Below are positions 41,992-48,987 of a DNA stretch of 64,000 nucleotides, piece by piece. Position 1 is the first letter of the stretch. Each line of letters opens with the position of its first letter. The notes beneath the pieces were generated by a model. It saw only the letters and a program-made list of their open reading frames with translations. It was not told the origin of the DNA and did no database searches. Where the stretch lies: the NCBI GenBank assembly GCA_900317425.1, contig ONGR01000001.1:85368-149367 (forward strand), given 5' to 3'. The stretch is from an uncultured Eubacteriales bacterium. Lineage in GTDB: Bacteria > Bacillota > Clostridia > Oscillospirales > Oscillospiraceae. The translations under genes and the position numbers were made by a program.

Positions 41992-42466
41992 TGGTGGCGC
42001 TTACCTCAAATGCAGCGAGGGGTGTGCCGTACCGTGGTGTGACGGCTGCAGCAACTTTGAACGGTTGGTAGACCGCCTCGCCGCCTACGAGGACACGGGG
42101 CTGGAGCCGAGCGAAGTAAAAGCTAAATGCGCATGGGCTGACAAGATGTGTAAAACGCTTTCCGACATTTTTGGAGATTCCGGCGTATTTGATTTCTCGC
42201 ATTTTAAGGAGCTGTCAAAAGCTGAATCCGAAGGTCGCTTGCTAGTGCTGCCGTGCAATGTGGGGGATACGGTGTATCTCCCCACCAAGAACGACTGGGG
42301 AGATCTCCTTAGCTTTGAGGTCATCGAAATCGGCGTGGATCGGGATGGCCCGTTCTTTGTCATCGATGATGAGGAGCACGATCACATCCCGATGAGTGAT
42401 ATTGGGGCTGACGTCTTCCTGAGCCGTGAGGAGGCCGAGGAGGCACTGGCAAAGGAGGCAACATGA
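41954..42466 (+). CDS. Hypothetical phage accessory protein
   Basis: 170 residues beginning MERLTERDYNVSDGGAYLKC with KLAAYEDTGLEP-type wording (DRLAAYEDTGLEPSEV), a family widespread in prophages of gut Firmicutes. The C-terminal half (GDTVYLPTKNDWGDLLSFEVIEIGVDRDGPFFVI) looks like a small SH3-like beta barrel. GAGTG-rich upstream gives a modest ribosome site. Unknown function. Confidence 0.72.
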   Translation: MERLTERDYNVSDGGAYLKCSEGCAVPWCDGCSNFERLVDRLAAYEDTGLEPSEVKAKCAWADKMCKTLSDIFGDSGVFDFSHFKELSKAESEGRLLVLPCNVGDTVYLPTKNDWGDLLSFEVIEIGVDRDGPFFVIDDEEHDHIPMSDIGADVFLSREEAEEALAKEAT

Positions 42467-42732
42467 TGAATCAAAAACCAGAAGTTATTCGCGGCACCAT
42501 CAATGGAAAAGCAAAGTATTGCAGGATCCCGGTTCGTAGTAAATTATACGAAACCATGCAGGGCAGCGGCGAACTGACTGCCGAGAATATCCTGTCTATG
42601 CCCCGTGAAAAGGCTGTAATGGTGATAGATGCTATTATGTCCGATTGGTTTTATTGGATGAAGCGCGCGGGCGAATATTTTGTGCAACTTTCGCCGGAGC
42701 CGCCCGTAAAGGAGGATGCCGATGCGCTGTAA
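42463..42732 (+). CDS. Hypothetical phage protein
   Basis: 89 residues, starting ATGATG overlapping the upstream stop. Mixed helix and strand (GTINGKAKYCRIPVRSKLYETMQ). No family recognised; membership in the operon with 4-bp overlaps supports expression. Confidence 0.6.
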   Translation: MMNQKPEVIRGTINGKAKYCRIPVRSKLYETMQGSGELTAENILSMPREKAVMVIDAIMSDWFYWMKRAGEYFVQLSPEPPVKEDADAL

Positions 42733-42880
42733 GTGGTGTGATGACTTTAGTGGCGTATGTACGAACGGAGATTGTCCCGTCTGTGCCGACTGCTGCCCCT
42801 GTTTTTACTACCCGGAGATCTGCAAGTATGCGGAGGAAAAGGAGGCCGACAATAGCGAACATAAGGAGGAGACACCGTGA
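42722..42880 (+). CDS. 52-residue cysteine-rich protein
   Basis: Ten cysteines in the first 37 residues (RCKWCDDF..CTNGDCPVCADCCPCF...ICKYA), followed by an acidic tail. AAGGAGGATGCCG upstream and overlaps with both neighbours support a real gene. It probably binds zinc or is a disulfide-rich peptide; function unknown. Confidence 0.65.
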   Translation: MRCKWCDDFSGVCTNGDCPVCADCCPCFYYPEICKYAEEKEADNSEHKEETP

Positions 42881-43197
42881 AGATCAAGATTTATCAGATC
42901 AATATGGACCGCGACACGAACGGAATCTGCTTCATGTCCTGGGAGTATCTGCAGAAGCAGGGACTTGTCAGCCGGGACGCAGATGGGCTCCGCGGCGTCA
43001 TTGGCAAGGAGATCTACGACATGGTGTATGAGGTAGAGTCTGACACCGACGATCTGGAGCGGATCTATACACGTTTCAATACGAGACTCCCGGAGGACTT
43101 CCGTGGCCGCTCCCTCAGCTGTTCCGATATTGTGGAGACGCCGGCCGGCCTGTACTTTTGCGATTCCGTCGGCTGGGTGCCGGTCCGCTGGGGGTGA
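42877..43197 (+). CDS. YodL-like domain protein
   Basis: 106 residues, GTG start overlapping the upstream stop. KIKIYQINMDRDTNGICFMSWEYL followed by LERIYTRFNTRLPEDFRGRSLSCSDIV and GLYFCDSVGWVPV is the YodL module found in mobile elements of gut Firmicutes, often joined to antirestriction proteins. Activity unknown. Confidence 0.72.
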   Translation: MKIKIYQINMDRDTNGICFMSWEYLQKQGLVSRDADGLRGVIGKEIYDMVYEVESDTDDLERIYTRFNTRLPEDFRGRSLSCSDIVETPAGLYFCDSVGWVPVRWG

Positions 43198-43202
43198 GTT
43201 AA

Positions 43203-43391
43203 GTGTGGGAGAGGCTCTTTGCGGAAGACTGGAGCAACACCGCCTGTGAGGGCTATATGCTGATGGCCATGGATGCGGCGGGAGTCGACCAGGAGACGCA
43301 GATGAAGGTAGTGGGACAGCTCCACGCCATCTTCGACCAGTATTCACTGGATGATGCGGAGGACTACTATCGGAAGGTGGTGTGTTTCTAG
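43203..43391 (+). CDS. Small acidic hypothetical protein
   Basis: 62 residues, GTG start just after the YodL gene; helical, acidic (MKVVGQLHAIFDQYSLDDAEDYYRKVV). Similar small helical proteins follow YodL genes elsewhere. Ribosome site GGGGGTGAG is moderate. Confidence 0.55.
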   Translation: MWERLFAEDWSNTACEGYMLMAMDAAGVDQETQMKVVGQLHAIFDQYSLDDAEDYYRKVVCF

Positions 43392-43952
43392 GTGAGCAAA
43401 GCAGTAATGCAGGCCATCCGGCCGGAGTGGTGCGAGAAGATCATCCGAGGAGAAAAGACCATTGATGCGCGGAAGACCCACCCGGATCAGGAAACGCCAT
43501 TCAAGGTTTACATCTATTGCACCATTGGGAAGAAAACACTGTATCGCAGTAGCCATGACGGCGCGATCCGCCTATATCACAAGGCGGCGCCGACGGCATT
43601 TGCGCATCACCAGGTTCTGAACGGCAAGGTGATCGGTGAGTATGTATGCGACAAGCTGGTCTGGGTAGTATCACATCCGAGCATTTTCGCCGGGCACACA
43701 CTTTTATTTGCGAAGCCTATAAAATACGCTTGTCTGACGAACGAGGAGGCAGAACATTATTCCGGCGGCAAAGATGTGTACGGCTGGCACATCTCCCAGC
43801 TGAAGATCTATGACCAGCCGAAGGATCTTGTGGCGTTCTGCAAGCCGTGTGAACGTCAGCGGGGATCTGATTGTAGGTATTGCAAAAGACACAGTGGAAA
43901 CAAGCCGATACTGCGCCCGCCACAGTCTTGGTGCTATGTGGAGGAGGTGTAG
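43392..43952 (+). CDS. ASCH domain protein
   Basis: 186 residues, GTG start immediately after the previous stop. MQAIRPEWCEKIIRGEKTIDARKTHP is the ASCH/PUA-like signature (substrate-binding loop GEKTIDAR), with KVIGEYVCDKLVW and WHISQLKIYDQP further on. ASCH folds bind RNA or modified nucleosides. A cysteine-rich tail (CKPCERQRGSDCRYCKRHSG) adds a possible zinc site. A role in nucleic acid modification or translation control is possible. Confidence 0.78.
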   Translation: MSKAVMQAIRPEWCEKIIRGEKTIDARKTHPDQETPFKVYIYCTIGKKTLYRSSHDGAIRLYHKAAPTAFAHHQVLNGKVIGEYVCDKLVWVVSHPSIFAGHTLLFAKPIKYACLTNEEAEHYSGGKDVYGWHISQLKIYDQPKDLVAFCKPCERQRGSDCRYCKRHSGNKPILRPPQSWCYVEEV

Positions 43953-43953
43953 G

Positions 43954-44292
43954 ATGGATGACCTGAGGCAGGGCTGGCTATCTCCCACGGGTGAATTCCG
44001 GGAGTGTTCGTCTTATGATCACGTGTCCACGGCCCGCGAGATTGCAGAAATTCTCCACCTATCAGATATTGATGTCAAAACCGGCCGGCAGATATCTGCC
44101 GACGATGCTTTGATGAAATGCGGATGGGCGTATGTAGGGATATCTTCTTTTGGGCGTCATGAATGGCGCATTGGATGGGACAGAAATCTTACTCCGGAGC
44201 AGGTCCGCTTTTTGCGCCCGTACTTTGAAGGGGCATGTTTGCCCGTAAATGAGTATTCTTTGATGCGATGGAGGGATGAGTTGGGTGGCTGA
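43954..44292 (+). CDS. Hypothetical phage protein
   Basis: 112 residues. The N-terminus GWLSPTGEFRECSSYDHVSTAREIAE and the middle CGWAYVGISSFGRHEWRIGWDRNLTPEQVRFLRPYFE match a small phage family of unknown role in Firmicutes. GAGGAGGTG precedes the ATG. Confidence 0.65.
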   Translation: MDDLRQGWLSPTGEFRECSSYDHVSTAREIAEILHLSDIDVKTGRQISADDALMKCGWAYVGISSFGRHEWRIGWDRNLTPEQVRFLRPYFEGACLPVNEYSLMRWRDELGG

Positions 44293-44512
44293 GATCATTG
44301 ATATCACCCAGTATTTCCGGACGTGCGCCAACTGCGTCTTCTATAAGCACGGTCCAGATCGTGCGTGTGGTCATCCGGGCGGGTGGACAGTGAAAATCAA
44401 AAATATGTACTCCATAGAGTGCAATGAGTTCGTAAATAAGAATAAGGCCCTGCCCGGCAGCACCGGGCAGGGCAAAGGATATGGTAGTCAGTCCAACAGA
44501 AAACGACTATAA
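44276..44512 (+). CDS. Cysteine/histidine-containing small protein
   Basis: 78 residues overlapping the previous gene by 17 bp. CANCVFYKHGPDRACGHPGGWT...ECNEF is a four-ligand zinc-like pattern also seen in other accessory proteins here. The 3' end contains a strong GC hairpin. Last rightward gene of the accessory cluster before an antisense gene. Confidence 0.6.
   Translation: MSWVAEIIDITQYFRTCANCVFYKHGPDRACGHPGGWTVKIKNMYSIECNEFVNKNKALPGSTGQGKGYGSQSNRKRL
44447..44473 (-). terminator. Hairpin beyond the Cas2-like gene
   Basis: An 11-bp stem GCCCTGCCCGG / CCGGGCAGGGC with a 5-nt loop. On the minus strand it is followed by CTTATTCTTATTT, so it suits termination of the leftward gene ending at 44507, although it also lies in the 3' codons of the rightward gene. 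Confidence 0.55.
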
Positions 44513-44785
44513 AAAAATCCTCTCATGGATAGCCCAAAGAACGTCCTGATTGAAACTTGAACAGTAGTTTTCTTTGACTTCAATGACAAGCAAGTCGTCA
44601 TCAGCATCCATTTGCATCTGGATTTTTCCATAGATAGCTTCTTTCGTCAGCCCATTAGTGCGAACCAACCAGACAGATCCGCCGCAATGACAGCAGTTGC
44701 CGCCCGAAAGATCCATAATGGTTTTGATCACGCCATAATAGTTTTGTTCGGGCTTGCAAAGATCGTATGCAATCAACCAAGCCAT
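44507..44785 (-). CDS. Cas2-like / SinR-family small protein, orphan
   Basis: 92 residues on the strand opposite its neighbours. MAWLIAYDLCKPEQNYYGVIKTI ... SVWLVRTNGLTKEAIYGKIQMQMDADDDLLVIEVKENY follows the beta-alpha-beta ferredoxin-like pattern of Cas2 and its non-CRISPR relatives, with the N-terminal YDL aspartate. A CCHCGG insertion in the middle is unusual. GAAAGGAGGTGAG precedes the ATG. No CRISPR array or cas1 is in the window, so a toxin-like or phage-specific role is more likely. Confidence 0.65.
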   Translation of the reverse strand: MAWLIAYDLCKPEQNYYGVIKTIMDLSGGNCCHCGGSVWLVRTNGLTKEAIYGKIQMQMDADDDLLVIEVKENYCSSFNQDVLWAIHERIFL

Positions 44786-44946
44786 CGCCCTCACCTCCTT
44801 TCTACGAGATTGTACCAAACTATTTGTGAGAAATGGGGGCCACTGCATGGCCGTGACACACGAAGCCCGGTACACCTCGGATTTCTGCAATTATTCCGAA
44901 GGATATGGAGTAGGCGCAGAAAGTCCACACAGCACGGAATAAGCCG

Positions 44947-45067
44947 TTGCAGTATAGTCATTCTACATCAAATGAATCGTCGTTCTCCACACCCCCACCT
45001 GATGCAGGTTTTTGATTGCAGCATAATCATTCTACATCACCGGAGACGACGCTCTCCACACCCCACC
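44947..45067. repeat. Two imperfect direct repeats upstream of HUH gene
   Basis: Two copies of about 52 bp, 69 bp apart, sharing TTGCAG-ATA-TCATTCTACATCA and CGACG-TCTCCACACCCC with a variable centre. Between them is a small hairpin ACCTG-ATG-CAGGT followed by T. They lie in the 350-bp gap between the Cas2-like and HUH genes, which otherwise holds no gene. Candidates are replication-protein sites, operators or a small RNA. Confidence 0.6.
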
Positions 45068-45135
45068 ACAACATTTTCATAAACGAGTGACGCATGCCCC
45101 TGTGGCTCCTGTCCAATCTGAGGAGGACAGGAGCC

Positions 45136-45885
45136 ATGGGCATATGCAGCAAAAGAAAGATGAAAACCGTCCGCGCCGGCCGGCAGGTCCGGCAGATCAT
45201 CTATCCGATAATCTATGCGGCGGATCCTCCGGCAACACGAGGTGCCAAGCGCAAGGCCAGCACAGCGGCGCAGGCCCTGCTGAATCGGCGCCATTCCTTC
45301 GAGAAGGCGCAGGATCTGATCGCGGAGAACTTCGACGTAGGGGACATCCTCTTAACGCTGACTTATGATGATGCACACTACCCAGCCGGCCGAAAGGCAG
45401 CGGAGGGCCGAGCAAAACAGTTCATTGCAAAAGTGCGGAAGCTATGGCGGGCCAGAAAGTGGGGAGACCCCGTTATCTTCTGGGTGACAGAGGAGAAGCA
45501 CGGCGACGGCCGGCTGCATCATCATCTGATCGTCAAGGCGCCGCCTGCAAAGTGCTACGCTATGCTTCGCAGCTGCTGGCGCTGGGGATCCGTAACAGAT
45601 ATGAAGAAATTCCGAGTGGACAAGGAAAAGAACTTTGAGTCCATTGCGCGATACCTCTGCAAAGAGGCGCCGGAGTTGGGCAAGCATCAATGGCACATTA
45701 CCCGCAGCGCCAGCCGTCCGGACGTGGACGTCCGCTGGGTGGATGGTGACGCTATGATCAAGCCGCCGAAGGGGTCCATGGTTCTGGCGAGCGCTTCGGT
45801 ACATGACTATCAATTCGGCGCGGGATATCAGTACGCCACATATATTCTTCCGTTGACCAAGAGGAAACGGACAAGGAAGCAGTAA
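45136..45885 (+). CDS. HUH endonuclease, rolling-circle Rep-like
   Basis: 249 residues. Motif 1 is LLTLTYDDAHYP (about residues 71-82); motif 2 is the metal-binding HUH in GDGRLHHHLIVKAP; motif 3 with a candidate catalytic tyrosine is FESIARYLCKEA. This order is that of rolling-circle Rep/relaxase-like proteins found in some tailed prophages and inoviruses. AGGAGGAC before the ATG at 45136 favours it over the upstream start. Its job in a DnaB-bearing siphovirus is unclear. Confidence 0.78.
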   Translation: MGICSKRKMKTVRAGRQVRQIIYPIIYAADPPATRGAKRKASTAAQALLNRRHSFEKAQDLIAENFDVGDILLTLTYDDAHYPAGRKAAEGRAKQFIAKVRKLWRARKWGDPVIFWVTEEKHGDGRLHHHLIVKAPPAKCYAMLRSCWRWGSVTDMKKFRVDKEKNFESIARYLCKEAPELGKHQWHITRSASRPDVDVRWVDGDAMIKPPKGSMVLASASVHDYQFGAGYQYATYILPLTKRKRTRKQ

Positions 45886-45945
45886 TCTTTTTATATTTTT
45901 CTGTCTTGATAATAATAGTATTTTTAGGGGTTAGGATGGTGAAAA

Positions 45946-46152
45946 GTGTTGCAAACAACTCAAAATCATGGTAAACTGTTAACTGTAAGGGACGGATATC
46001 TTGTCTGCCCGGTGTGCAGGCAGAACAAGAAACTCCTCCCGGTCCTGCCGACAACTTCCGGCAGGAACATCGTGTGCTACTGCACCAAGTGCAAGCACCG
46101 AACGATCGTGAATATCGACAGTGGCCTGTGCTTTGAGAGCCCGTGCCTGTGA
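45946..46152 (+). CDS. Cysteine-rich KTR-type zinc protein
   Basis: 68 residues, GTG start. Two CxxC pairs (LVCPVCRQNK ... CYCTKCKHRT) around a short loop make a zinc ribbon, as in cysteine-rich KTR/Com-like proteins of mobile elements. The ribosome site is weak. A long hairpin spans its stop codon. Confidence 0.65.
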   Translation: MLQTTQNHGKLLTVRDGYLVCPVCRQNKKLLPVLPTTSGRNIVCYCTKCKHRTIVNIDSGLCFESPCL

Positions 46153-46192
46153 TCAACGCAAGAAGCGTGAGATTGCAGGTACGGGCTCTTTT
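46137..46192 (+). terminator. Hairpin at end of KTR gene
   Basis: A 13-bp stem GAGCCCGTGCCTG / CAGGTACGGGCTC (one G-T) with a 26-nt loop, followed by TTTT. Confidence 0.65.
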
Positions 46193-46215
46193 CGTTTTGC
46201 CGGAGGTGGCAGATC

Positions 46216-46509
46216 ATGCAATTCGATTACAGCAGCAAGAACAGGCGCTGGCAGGCACTGCGTCTTCGGATTCTCCGGCGTGATCGTTACCTGTGCTGTG
46301 AGTGCAGGCGCTACGGCCGGGTGACGGACGCCAACACGGCACATCACATCTGGCCGGTGGAGGACTTCCCGGAGTATGCCTTCGCGTCCTGGAACTTGGT
46401 CAGCCTGTGCCAGGGCTGCCATGACGCCATGCACGACCGGATCACTCGGAAACTGACGCCGCAGGGCGAGAGGTGGCGCAGAAGTACCCCCCCTCCCTCG
46501 ACGGGGTGA
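46216..46509 (+). CDS. HNH endonuclease (packaging-associated)
   Basis: 97 residues: CCECRRYGRVTDANTAHHIWPVEDFPEYAFASWNLVSLCQGCHDAMHDR gives the HNH core (His-His, Asn, His) with two CxxC zinc pairs. In HK97-type phages this nuclease sits directly before the small terminase and assists cos cleavage. GCCGGAGGTGG precedes the ATG. Confidence 0.9.
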   Translation: MQFDYSSKNRRWQALRLRILRRDRYLCCECRRYGRVTDANTAHHIWPVEDFPEYAFASWNLVSLCQGCHDAMHDRITRKLTPQGERWRRSTPPPSTG

Positions 46510-46540
46510 TTTTGCTCCTCAAGGGACCGGCGGGGGAACC

Positions 46541-46726
46541 TTACGCACACACGGCGGAAAAATTTCGGGAGAAAATTGACCGCCAGGACAAGTTATAACC
46601 GCGCGGGCGGTAAATGGTACGCCGGCGCAGGCGCGGGCCGCGGACGCGAAACGCGAACATTGACCGCGAACATTCAGCAGCTTTATTTACCGTGCCGGCT
46701 TTGGGCCGGGTGGTGAGATCATCCAT
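46541..46726 (-). CDS. Doubtful small antisense ORF
   Basis: About 61 codons starting MDDLTTRPKAGTVNK with an excellent AAAGGAGGAC ribosome site 8 nt before. The second half is arginine-rich and resembles a shadow of structured DNA. It could be a real small gene crossing the packaging region or the relic of one. Confidence 0.25.
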   Translation of the reverse strand: MDDLTTRPKAGTVNKAAECSRSMFAFRVRGPRLRRRTIYRPRGYNLSWRSIFSRNFSAVCA

Positions 46727-46802
46727 ACTCATGTCCTCCTTTCAGCTGGATTCGGTGCACGCAAGGCACCCCATCCGGCCGAGAGCCGGCACGGATCAGC
46801 GC

Positions 46803-46821
46803 GGTGCCCAATTCGGGCACA
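46803..46821. repeat. Candidate parS-like site 2 (before terS)
   Basis: GTGCCCAATTCGGGCAC exact, 17-bp core, with A on the right; it lies just before the terS ribosome site AGGAGGG. Confidence 0.65.
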
Positions 46822-46831
46822 GGAGGGTGTC

Positions 46832-47185
46832 ATGACCAGGGAACAGCAATACAAGACCCAGATGCAGGCGCTGGGGATTTATGACCCTGCGTTTGATCCT
46901 GCGATCCATACCCTGGCGATTATGGAGCGTGAGCTGCAGCGCACGATGAAGGCTTGGAAGGAAACTGCACCGGATAAGAAAAGCGCTCCTTCTGTGGAGC
47001 ATGATCTGTACGCCGTGATTCAGTCTCAGCGCAAGGATATCCTGGCGCACCGGGATGCTCTGGGGCTGACGCCCAAGGCCCTGCGCCGCCTGCAGGCAAA
47101 GGGGAGCGCCGGCCCTGCCGGTGATCCTGTCACGGACGGTATCGGAGCCAAACTGGACGCCCTCGCAAGGCGGTGTGGTCTGTGA
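46832..47185 (+). CDS. Terminase small subunit, P27 family
   Basis: 117 residues with the P27 signatures YDPAFDPAIHTLAIMERELQR and LYAVIQSQRKDILAHRDALGLTPKALRRLQ. TerS recognises the packaging site and recruits TerL. AGGAGGGTG precedes the ATG. The end overlaps the terL start by 13 bp. Confidence 0.88.
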   Translation: MTREQQYKTQMQALGIYDPAFDPAIHTLAIMERELQRTMKAWKETAPDKKSAPSVEHDLYAVIQSQRKDILAHRDALGLTPKALRRLQAKGSAGPAGDPVTDGIGAKLDALARRCGL

Positions 47186-48984
47186 TTCCGTACAGCGTCT
47201 ACAACGCGCCTCACTTGAGGATCGCGCTGGACTACGCTCAGGCCGTCGCCTCGGACGAAACCACATGCGAGCTGACACGGCTGTGCTGCCGGCGCTTTCT
47301 CAACGACATAGAGGATCCCCGCTGGGACTTCCGTCCAGGCCTGGCGGAGTTCTGCATCGAGATCATGACGGGCCTGTTCTGCTTCATGCAGGGCGAGCGC
47401 CTGGACGGCACGCCTCTCCGGGGGTGCCCCCTGGAGCTGATGCCGTGGCACACTTTTGTGACCTACAACGTGTGCGGTTTCTTTCTTCCTGGTACGGAGA
47501 TCCGGCGTTTTACCGAGGCCGATATCTTCGCCCCGCGAAAGACGGTCAAGACCACCTTTGCCGAGGCTCTGCAGACGGCCCTGGTTATGTACTACCGGCG
47601 CTCCGGCGCCAAGGCCAAAACGGTGGCCGGATCCCTGAAACAGGGTATGGAAGGATTTGACTGGCTGGTCTATAACTTCAAGCTCCTGGGCCTGGTGGCA
47701 GACAACAACCCGCCCGGCAAGCTACGGCTACTAAACAGCAGCCTGGGCCACAGCATCGAGGGCCCCTTCTGGGGCGGCTACATCGATCTGGAAACCCTGG
47801 CTTTTAAACCAGAGCTGTTCGACGCCTTCAATGCCGCGTTCGTCCACCTGGATGAGCTGGAGTTATACAAGGATGCCCGGCCTTACACCAGACTGCGCGA
47901 CTCCATGAAGGCCTACACCAACAAGCTTCTCTCCTGCACTTTCACAGCCGGTGACGACGGCACCGGATTCGCCGCCCAGCACCGGGACTACATGGAGAAG
48001 ATCCTCCGCGGCACCGTCACCGGCCTGGACGCCGACCGGACCTTCGTGTTTATGGCCGAGGCGCCAAGAGGGGAGGACGGCGAGGTGGACTATACCAATC
48101 CGGAGGTCCACCGTGCGGCAAACCCCGCCTACGGCATCACGATCCGTCCGGACGACATGTTGGCGGCAGCCCTCCAGGCGGAGCACAATCCGACGCTCCG
48201 CAAGGAGTTCTTCACCCGCTCGCTTAACCTGTTTGTCTCCAGCTTCAGGGCCTGGTTTGACGTGGAGGAGTTCCGGCGCAGCGATCGGCGCTACGACTGG
48301 AGCCAAGCGGAGCTGGCCCAGCTGGTCAAGTCCTGGTACGGCGGCGCGGACCTGTCCAAGCTGCACGATCTGACGGCGGCCGACATCGTGGGCGAGATCC
48401 CCGCCAAGTTGGCAGCCACACCGGACTGGACGCCTCCGGAGGATGTGCTGGTCATCGTGCCGCACTGCTGGTTTCCCCGGACGGCGGCGGCGGAGAAGGC
48501 CGACAAGGACAATATCCCGCTGTTCGGTTGGCAGGATGACGGCTGGCTGGACATGCCAAACGAGCCCAGCATGGATCCCACGGAGCCGGTCAAACAGTTC
48601 AAGAGCTGGCAGGCCTCCAGTTTCCGGATCCGGAAGGTTGGCCACGACCGGAAATTTGCCCGGAAGTACTACACGGCCATGAAAAAGGCCGGTTTCTCCG
48701 TGGTGGACCAGCCGCAGCTTTACCTGCAGAAAAGCGAGGGCTTCCGTTACATCGAACACAAGGCAAAGATTGGCTGTCTCTACTACTGCCACGCCGAGCC
48801 GTTTGAATACTGCGTCTCCAACGTCAGAGCCCAGGAAAAGGTGGACGACGCGGTACAGTATGACAAGATTTCACCCACCAGTCGCATTGACGTATTTGAC
48901 GCGGCGGTGTTTGCCACGGTGCGGATGCTGATCGACAGCGACAAGCTCAGCGACGCCGCCCGGTGGCTCGGAAAGGAGGAGTGA
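47173..48984 (+). CDS. Terminase large subunit
   Basis: 603 residues: ATPase with Walker A-like PRKTVKTTF (the usual glycine before Lys is Val here), Walker B-type FVHLDELELYKD, and nuclease domain with late acidic residues (IDVFDAAVFATVRM). The motor cuts and pumps DNA into the prohead. GTG start within the terS end; a second GTG at 47182 is also possible. Length and order are normal for HK97-type phages. Confidence 0.92.
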   Translation: MWSVIPYSVYNAPHLRIALDYAQAVASDETTCELTRLCCRRFLNDIEDPRWDFRPGLAEFCIEIMTGLFCFMQGERLDGTPLRGCPLELMPWHTFVTYNVCGFFLPGTEIRRFTEADIFAPRKTVKTTFAEALQTALVMYYRRSGAKAKTVAGSLKQGMEGFDWLVYNFKLLGLVADNNPPGKLRLLNSSLGHSIEGPFWGGYIDLETLAFKPELFDAFNAAFVHLDELELYKDARPYTRLRDSMKAYTNKLLSCTFTAGDDGTGFAAQHRDYMEKILRGTVTGLDADRTFVFMAEAPRGEDGEVDYTNPEVHRAANPAYGITIRPDDMLAAALQAEHNPTLRKEFFTRSLNLFVSSFRAWFDVEEFRRSDRRYDWSQAELAQLVKSWYGGADLSKLHDLTAADIVGEIPAKLAATPDWTPPEDVLVIVPHCWFPRTAAAEKADKDNIPLFGWQDDGWLDMPNEPSMDPTEPVKQFKSWQASSFRIRKVGHDRKFARKYYTAMKKAGFSVVDQPQLYLQKSEGFRYIEHKAKIGCLYYCHAEPFEYCVSNVRAQEKVDDAVQYDKISPTSRIDVFDAAVFATVRMLIDSDKLSDAARWLGKEE

Positions 48985-48987
48985 CCC

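Larger units (their letters stand above)
46485..46831. other. Non-coding packaging region, candidate cos
   Basis: From the end of the HNH gene to TerS: C-tract ACCCCCCCTCCC, GGGACCGGCGGGGGAACC, then ACGCACACACGG, repeats of CGCGAACATT (two copies, about 17 bp apart) and TGACCGC, several GC-rich inverted repeats, and the 18-base palindrome copy at the end. The HNH-to-TerS gap is where cos sites lie in related phages; the exact nick is not determined. Confidence 0.5.

Noticed and set aside
44930-45075. The paired repeats near 45 kb considered as a mini CRISPR array.
   Set aside because: Only two imperfect copies about 52 bp long, without constant-length spacers or cas genes beside the Cas2-like protein. 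Kept as unexplained repeats.
47173-48984. TerL Walker A PRKTVKTT considered as evidence of an inactive motor.
   Set aside because: Related large terminases vary at this place while keeping the Lys-Thr pair; Walker B and nuclease acids are intact, so I treat it as active.
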